From the NCBI GenBank assembly GCA_902493585.1, contig CABUPZ010000085.1:1-10283 (forward strand): a stretch of DNA of 10,283 nt. Reading direction: 5' to 3'. Of the stretch, positions 6,227 to 10,283 are shown piece by piece. The position numbers and the translations under genes were made by a program. This DNA comes from an uncultured Fusicatenibacter sp. GTDB taxonomy: Bacteria > Bacillota > Clostridia > Lachnospirales > Lachnospiraceae. The notes under the pieces were generated by a model. The model worked only from the letters and a program-made list of their open reading frames with translations, was not told the origin of the DNA and did no database searches. Numbering within the stretch: position 1 is the first letter of the stretch; every line of letters starts with the position of its first letter.

Positions 6227-7672
6227 ATGATAGAAATCGTATATAAGGAGGAAAAGCAGGAAGCGCGTGGAAACGAGAGCTACTTCCAGCTGCCGAAAAA
6301 TATCCGGCAGATTGGTGACTGCAAAGGGAAACAAAAGATTTATCTGGAAGATTATGTATATACGTATCTGAAAAAACTTTCCGCAGATCCGTCGTCAGGA
6401 AAGGCAGCGATCCTGCTGGGGCAGTATAACTGGGCAGACGGGACCGCCTATTTCTTTCTCCGGGGAGCGCTGGAGATTACCAGCATGGAGGTAAGCGCTG
6501 ACAGCCTGAAATTTGACGAGCAGGTCTGGAAGGAAGTCAGCGACACGATGGAAAAATATTTCAGGGATCAGAACATTCTGGGATGGTTCCTGAGCCTGCC
6601 GGGTGATATGGAGGAAAACGATGAAAGGATTCTGAAAATCCATCTGAATCATTTCGGAGGAAATGATAAGGTACTGTTCCGGATGGAACCCAGCGAAAAG
6701 GAAGAAGCTTTTTACATTTACGACAATGGCGCATTGAAAAAACTCGACGGTTTTTATATTTATTATGAGAAGAATGAAGACATGCAGAACTATATGGTCG
6801 ACCATAATCAGAATGCCAGCGTGGAAGACACCGGAAAACTGGCGGATCAGGCGGTTTCTGATTTCCGGAAGATCGTGGGGCAGAAACAGGAGCAGAAGAA
6901 AAAGAAAACCGTAAACAAAGGGCTTGCCTATGGTGTTACCGTATGTGCGGCAGCGGCAGTTCTTGCCTTTGGACTGAACTTTGTCACAAGAGATCAGGGC
7001 ACACAGAGGGATCAGGGCACACAATCCGGGGCACAGACGGTTGCCGCCAATGGAAATGCAGTCAGTGGGAGCAGGGTTTCGCAGACTGCGACTCCGCAGG
7101 CGGAAGAAAAACAGGATGACGTTTCGGCTGCCGGCCAGCAGGATACCACCGATGGACAGGCGGATACACAGAAAAACAGCAGTGAAACCGGGGATACACA
7201 GACAGGCAGCGGTGAGACCGGAAATGGACAGACAGGCAGTGGTGAGACCGTGAATGGACAGGCAGGCAGCGGTGAGAGCGGAGATGGACAGACGGGAAAC
7301 AATGAGAGCAGAGATGGACAGACAGGAAGCGGCGAGACCGGGGATGGACAGACAGGAAGCAGTGAGACCGGGGAGACACAGACGGGCAGCAGTATACAGA
7401 CAGGCGGAAACGAACAAGAGAACAGACAGACGTCCGGCAGGGAAACCCGCCAGGTATCAGAAGAATCTGAAAGCGCGGAATCCCAGGAAACCAGCAGTGT
7501 GGCTGCTGCGGACATCCTGACAGAGTATACTGTCCGGAAAGGGGATTCTCTTTCCAAAATCAGCGAAAGATATTATGGCACAATGAACCGGGTGAAGGAT
7601 ATTTGTGCAGTGAACGGAATCACTTCCGAGGACGTCATTTATGCAGGCCAGAAAATTTTGCTCCCGAAATAA
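6227..7672 (+). CDS. Membrane-anchored LysM protein with a degenerate JAB/MPN-like N-terminal domain
   Basis: A 481-residue protein. Residues about 35-185 resemble a JAB/MPN (JAMM) domain: AAILLGQY (60-67), ILGWFLSLPG (117-126), VLFRMEPSEKEEAFYIYDNG (149-168) and LDGFYIYYEKN (173-183). The expected zinc ligands and catalytic residues are missing: the HSHP motif reads LSLP, with Leu122 and Leu124; the upstream Glu position is Gly58; the downstream Asp position is Ile135. A Lys-rich stretch (223-231) precedes one membrane helix (about 232-253), predicting N-in, C-out. Then comes a low-complexity Gly/Ser/Thr/Gln/Glu linker (about 256-428), including seven decapeptide repeats, and a C-terminal LysM domain (433-480; YTVRKGDSLSKISERYYG ... 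IYAGQKILLPK) for peptidoglycan binding. The start ATG 6227 has AAGGGGTG at 6213-6220; a GTG at 6194 is in frame but lacks a site. LysM and topology are firm; the MPN assignment is inferred from motif shape. Confidence 0.85.
   Translation: MIEIVYKEEKQEARGNESYFQLPKNIRQIGDCKGKQKIYLEDYVYTYLKKLSADPSSGKAAILLGQYNWADGTAYFFLRGALEITSMEVSADSLKFDEQVWKEVSDTMEKYFRDQNILGWFLSLPGDMEENDERILKIHLNHFGGNDKVLFRMEPSEKEEAFYIYDNGALKKLDGFYIYYEKNEDMQNYMVDHNQNASVEDTGKLADQAVSDFRKIVGQKQEQKKKKTVNKGLAYGVTVCAAAAVLAFGLNFVTRDQGTQRDQGTQSGAQTVAANGNAVSGSRVSQTATPQAEEKQDDVSAAGQQDTTDGQADTQKNSSETGDTQTGSGETGNGQTGSGETVNGQAGSGESGDGQTGNNESRDGQTGSGETGDGQTGSSETGETQTGSSIQTGGNEQENRQTSGRETRQVSEESESAESQETSSVAAADILTEYTVRKGDSLSKISERYYGTMNRVKDICAVNGITSEDVIYAGQKILLPK
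7187..7396 (+). repeat. Seven tandem 30-bp repeats in the LysM gene
   Basis: Seven consecutive 30-bp units start at 7187, 7217, 7247, 7277, 7307, 7337 and 7367, encoding variants of the decapeptide TGDGQTGSGE (residues 321-390). Units differ by several substitutions but keep the shared core GGACAGACAGG or close forms; a more degenerate unit precedes them (QADTQKNSSE). The unit is a multiple of three, so copy-number change would keep the frame and alter only the length of the extracellular linker. Confidence 0.9.
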
Positions 7673-7681
7673 AGGAAAGTA

Positions 7682-7690
7682 TGCTATAAT
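7682..7690 (+). promoter_or_regulatory. Extended -10 promoter before the DUF5711 gene
   Basis: TGCTATAAT combines a consensus TATAAT (7685-7690) with the TG of an extended -10, ten bases after the LysM stop codon. No -35 fits at 17 bp (TTGCTC at 7658-7663 would give 21 bp), which the extended -10 could offset. Start expected near 7697, with the ATG at 7760. It would allow the downstream pair to be expressed independently of the LysM gene. Confidence 0.6.
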
Positions 7691-7759
7691 CGGTTTACAG
7701 TTTGAAACGGTGCCATGTTTTTGTCAGGCACAGTCACAGATGAAGTACAGGGACAGGCT

Positions 7760-8935
7760 ATGGAAGAAAAAAACAGCAAAATACAAAGCATTATAGAGTA
7801 CAAAGAAAAACTGAAAGACTTCAGAAACCGGAGAGCCATGGTCGTGGCGGCAGTCGTTGTTCTGATTCTGGCAGCTGCGTTTGGGATTGCCGGATTTATC
7901 CGGTACCGGACGTTCAGCAGCTACGAAACGATTGCTTTCAATATGGAAGAAGATACCTTGTCCTCCGGGTATGTAAAGCTTGGAGAAAATGTTCTGAGAT
8001 ATGGGATCAGCGGAGCGCGGCTGACGGACCGGGATGAAAACGAATTGTGGAGTACTACTTATTCGATGGACAATCCCGCAGCTGAGGTATCCGGGGAGGC
8101 CGCAGCCGTCTATGAACAGGGAGGCACATCGATCCGGACCTTTGGACCTGACGGTCAGCTGGGACAAGTGACGACGCCTTATCCGATCCGAAAAGCAAAA
8201 GCTGCCGCACAGGGAGTGGCCGCCGCGATTCTGGAAGACGGTGACAATACCTGGCTGAAATATTACAGCACAGACGGGACAGAGATCGCATCCTTCCGGA
8301 CACAGATTGACAGTCCTGGTTATCCGATGGATCTGAGTCTTTCTCCTGACGGGATGACATTGGCTGTCGCTTACGTCTATCCGGAAGAAGGACAGATGAA
8401 ATCACAGGTTGCATTTTATAATTTCGGCAGTGCGGGAAAGAGTCAGAAAGACCATCTGGTAAAGGCGGTCAGCTATGAGGACCTGCTCATCCCCCAGCTG
8501 GATTACGTGGATGAGAATACCTGCGTCGCCTATACGGAGAGAGGATTTCTGGTTTTTGATGGAACTACAGACCCGGAGGAGACCGCAAATGTGGAGGAGA
8601 GTCAGGAGATACTGAGCATCTGCAAGAACGGTTCCTATGTTGCGATGACTGTGGAGAGCAGCGATGTTCTCCAGCCATATACGCTGAAACTGTACAGTCT
8701 CAGCGGTAAGGAAATCTTCCAGGAGGATTTTGCCTTTTCCTATGAAAATATGGAGATGGATGAGGATCAAATCCTGTTGTGGAACCGCGGGGAATTTGCG
8801 GTCTATAATTTCGGTGGAGTCGAGAAATTTAATGGAACCGTGGAAGAGGGACAGATACAGGAAATCATCGGTCTTGGAAATCGGAACTATTTGGGGGTTC
8901 TGGACCAGGGGCTGTTGCATATGAGACTGAGATGA
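7760..8935 (+). CDS. DUF5711-family membrane-anchored protein
   Basis: A 391-residue protein of no known biochemical function. A short basic cytoplasmic N-terminus (IQSIIEYKEKLKDFRNRRA) is followed by one membrane helix (about 27-46) and a large extracytoplasmic domain of repeated beta-rich units, e.g. KLGENVLRYGISGARLTDRDENELW, YSTDGTEIASF, MDLSLSPDGMTLAVAYV, RGFLVFDG, KLYSLSGKEIF, FAVYNFGGVEKF. The blade-like spacing and the LSPDGMTLAV motif suggest a beta-propeller-like fold (inference). ATG 7760 is preferred because AGGGA at 7749-7753 is well placed; an in-frame ATG at 7715 would add 15 residues and has no clear site. The next gene, CvpA-family, starts 20 bp on, so the two are cotranscribed. 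The order DUF5711-CvpA supports an envelope-related role. Confidence 0.85.
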   Translation: MEEKNSKIQSIIEYKEKLKDFRNRRAMVVAAVVVLILAAAFGIAGFIRYRTFSSYETIAFNMEEDTLSSGYVKLGENVLRYGISGARLTDRDENELWSTTYSMDNPAAEVSGEAAAVYEQGGTSIRTFGPDGQLGQVTTPYPIRKAKAAAQGVAAAILEDGDNTWLKYYSTDGTEIASFRTQIDSPGYPMDLSLSPDGMTLAVAYVYPEEGQMKSQVAFYNFGSAGKSQKDHLVKAVSYEDLLIPQLDYVDENTCVAYTERGFLVFDGTTDPEETANVEESQEILSICKNGSYVAMTVESSDVLQPYTLKLYSLSGKEIFQEDFAFSYENMEMDEDQILLWNRGEFAVYNFGGVEKFNGTVEEGQIQEIIGLGNRNYLGVLDQGLLHMRLR

Positions 8936-8955
8936 AAAGACGGTAGGAGGAAATG

Positions 8956-9690
8956 ATGAACTGGCTGCTATTGGTAATACTGATTGTTATAATGCTTTCG
9001 GCGGCTGCGGGCTATCGCAGAGGATTTGTGCGGACGGTGCTGTCCATGGTCTTTTTGATACTGGTCATGGTGGTGTCCGGATGGATCAGTCCATACATCA
9101 GTGACGCACTAAAAGAACATACGCAGATTACGGAGACAATCCGGGCTTCCTGCACGGAAATGCTGGAAGAGACGTGGGATAATTCAGAAACAATGTCGGG
9201 CAGTGTGGAGGGAACGGAACCTACAGAAACTTCAGAGGCAGAGGAAGAACAAAGAAATCTGCTGGCGTCCCTGGGACTTCCCGAAAATGTATTGGACGCG
9301 ATGTTACGCCAGAATGATGTCTGGAGTGGGCAGCAGGAACAGAGAGAACAGATGGTGGCATATGCGGCAGACTATCTGACCGACCTGGCGGTTGGCGCGA
9401 TCGTATTTCTGGTATCCTTTCTGCTGGCATGGATCCTTGTAAGGATTCTGATGCGGATCGCCGACGCTTTTGCCGAACTTCCTGTGATCGGATTTGTCAA
9501 CCGGATCGGCGGAGGGCTCGTGGGAATTCTGCGGGCGCTTCTGTGGGTATGGATTTTCTTTATCGTATTGATGCTCTTTTCCAGTACAGGCTGGGGAAAG
9601 GTCTGTATGGAAGAGGTAAGAGAAGATGTTTTTCTGCAGTTCCTGTATGATAACAATCTGATCCTGAGAATTCTGTTATATGTTTTTTGA
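8956..9690 (+). CDS. CvpA-family integral membrane protein
   Basis: A 244-residue protein with four predicted membrane segments (about 2-17, 24-48, 141-166 and 185-209). CvpA features are GYRRGFVRTVLSMVFL after the first helix and PVIGFVNRIGGGLVGILRALLW before the last. CvpA in E. coli is needed for colicin V production; related proteins are linked to envelope homeostasis, but the mechanism is unknown. Between helices 2 and 3 is a long, acidic, Ser/Thr/Glu-rich stretch (about 60-135), predicted outside the membrane and larger than in minimal family members. Two adjacent ATGs exist (8953, 8956); TAGGAGG at 8944-8950 is only 2 nt from the first and 5 nt from the second, so the second is preferred. 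Confidence 0.88.
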   Translation: MNWLLLVILIVIMLSAAAGYRRGFVRTVLSMVFLILVMVVSGWISPYISDALKEHTQITETIRASCTEMLEETWDNSETMSGSVEGTEPTETSEAEEEQRNLLASLGLPENVLDAMLRQNDVWSGQQEQREQMVAYAADYLTDLAVGAIVFLVSFLLAWILVRILMRIADAFAELPVIGFVNRIGGGLVGILRALLWVWIFFIVLMLFSSTGWGKVCMEEVREDVFLQFLYDNNLILRILLYVF

Positions 9691-9906
9691 CCGATCTGCA
9701 GAGAACGGTAAGAGACAGGAAAGGCCCGACAGCAAAGGGCAGCTGAAAAAGTATATAGAAGACAGACCGTAAAAGGCGTGCCGAAAGACAGAGGTTTGTA
9801 TCGCGCAGTACATGATCAAACCTTATCTTCCGGCATGCTTTTTGCATCCGGAGAAGATAAGGTTTGAACGAGGGAATAAGAAAAAGAAAAAATGTCAAAA
9901 ATATGG
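9691..9906. other. Noncoding stretch after the CvpA gene, containing a long stem-loop (9816-9867)
   Basis: No gene is supported here. From 9816 to 9867 a strong hairpin can form: TCAAACCTTATCTT (9816-9829) pairs perfectly with the arm at 9854-9867, then CCGG (9830-9833) pairs with CCGG (9848-9851), and ATGC (9835-9838) with GCAT (9844-9847) around a TTTTT loop, with small bulges; about 22 pairs in all. No T-tract follows on either strand, so it is not a canonical terminator, although its place between the CvpA gene and the promoters below suggests it limits read-through. GGTTTG at 9793-9798 could compete for CAAACC at 9817-9822. The rest shows only a weak GCCC/GGGC hairpin around 9734. Confidence 0.6.
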
Positions 9907-9935
9907 TTGACAAATGTTGGAAGCAATGATATTAT
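9907..9935 (+). promoter_or_regulatory. Tandem promoter P1 (probable rRNA-operon promoter)
   Basis: Perfect -35 TTGACA (9907-9912), 17-bp spacer, -10 TATTAT (9930-9935). The seventh base after the -10 is G (9942), the predicted start. A-rich DNA upstream (9879-9897) may act as an UP element. Confidence 0.85.
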
Positions 9936-10040
9936 AACTAAGCTGTCGCTGAGGCGGGCGCCAAACGGACAGCAGTACAGTATCTCAGGAAGAATCAAAG
10001 AATCTTTGAAAGGTCATTTGAAAAGTTGTGAAAGAAAATT

Positions 10041-10079
10041 AAAAAAGTTCTTGACAGAGACGAGCTGCTGTGATAAGAT
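10041..10079 (+). promoter_or_regulatory. Tandem promoter P2 (probable rRNA-operon promoter)
   Basis: Perfect -35 TTGACA (10051-10056), 17-bp spacer, -10 TAAGAT (10074-10079), predicted start at G10086. The 16-mer AAAAAAGTTCTTGACA (10041-10056) is repeated exactly at P3, and a longer A/T-rich tract lies upstream (UP-element-like). Confidence 0.87.
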
Positions 10080-10192
10080 ATAAAAGTTCGCTGAAGACGA
10101 GAAGTCAGAAAGCGACAGGCTTCGGTTCCTGAGTTTTCAAAGGAGATCAGTAATGATCGGTCGGAGGAAGATAAAAACCGAAAAACTTTTGA

Positions 10193-10231
10193 AAAAAAGT
10201 TCTTGACAAGCACAAAACGTTATGATAAAAT
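10193..10231 (+). promoter_or_regulatory. Tandem promoter P3 (probable rRNA-operon promoter)
   Basis: Perfect -35 TTGACA (10203-10208), 17-bp spacer, -10 TAAAAT (10226-10231), predicted start at G10238. It shares AAAAAAGTTCTTGACA (10193-10208) with P2, 152 bp upstream. Three promoters of this strength in a row, with no following coding frame in the window, suggest an rRNA (or tRNA) operon starting just past 10283; this is inferred, since no rRNA sequence is visible. Confidence 0.87.
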
Positions 10232-10252
10232 AAACGAGTTGCTGCTGAGGCA

Positions 10253-10278
10253 GGAACAAAGAGTTCCGGAAACGGAAC
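10253..10278 (+). other. Leader segment with mutually exclusive hairpins
   Basis: GGAAC (10253-10257), GTTCC (10263-10267) and GGAAC (10274-10278) lie in series, so the middle arm can pair with either neighbour (loops of 5 and 6 nt). It is located at about +16 to +41 of the P3 transcript and is cut by the window end. Stems are short; a role in a leader antitermination or processing structure is speculative. Confidence 0.35.
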
Positions 10279-10283
10279 GGACC

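Noticed and set aside
6107..6259. Direct repeat GGAGGAAAAGCAG at 6107-6119 and 6247-6259
   Set aside because: An exact 13-mer pair is expected about once by chance in a window this size, and the second copy is part of coding sequence.
6395..7417. 340-codon - strand frame, and other frames, across the LysM gene repeats
   Set aside because: The 30-bp repeats keep every frame open by periodicity; the translations are low complexity and the + strand gene has a ribosome binding site and a real LysM domain.

Overview
The window looks like chromosomal DNA of a spore-forming Clostridia bacterium, most likely Lachnospiraceae. Four things suggest this: the dnaX-ybaB-recR order, a split two-subunit transketolase next to a TalC-type transaldolase, a YyaC sporulation gene, and a DUF5711-CvpA pair beside Firmicutes-style tandem promoters. 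Family and lineage calls come from recognising the sequences; no database search was run.

Layout: (1) 1-1223, + strand: the 3' end of dnaX, then ybaB/ebfC and recR, a tight DNA replication/repair operon. (2) 1266-2426, +: a LacI-family regulator 42 bp after recR. (3) 2427-2669: an AT-rich regulatory region with three copies of the 10-bp palindrome TTATTAATAA (the first overlaps the regulator's stop codon), an 8-bp-arm inverted repeat and a good sigma-A promoter. (4) 2670-5106, +: transaldolase and the N- and C-terminal transketolase subunits, i.e. the non-oxidative pentose phosphate pathway. (5) 5107-5230: stem-loops, including a bidirectional terminator between convergent genes. (6) 5284-5892, - strand: yyaC. 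(7) 5893-6226: divergent intergenic region with a large dyad. (8) 6227-9690, +: an envelope-type cluster of a membrane-anchored LysM protein, a DUF5711 protein and a CvpA-family membrane protein. (9) 9691-10283: noncoding, with a long stem-loop and three consecutive consensus promoters (TTGACA, 17-bp spacer, TATAAT-like), each with a G exactly 7 nt after the -10. They probably drive an rRNA (or tRNA) operon just beyond the window.

Most noteworthy: the LysM protein's cytoplasmic N-terminal domain resembles a JAB/MPN metalloprotease fold in which all four expected metal/catalytic positions appear substituted. A single transmembrane helix and a 30-bp minisatellite-encoded linker join this apparent pseudo-enzyme to an extracellular LysM domain. 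The palindrome array before the pentose-phosphate operon and the matched start regions of the three terminal promoters are the other structures that routine annotation would miss. I see no CRISPR array, insertion sequence, phage or defence cassette.
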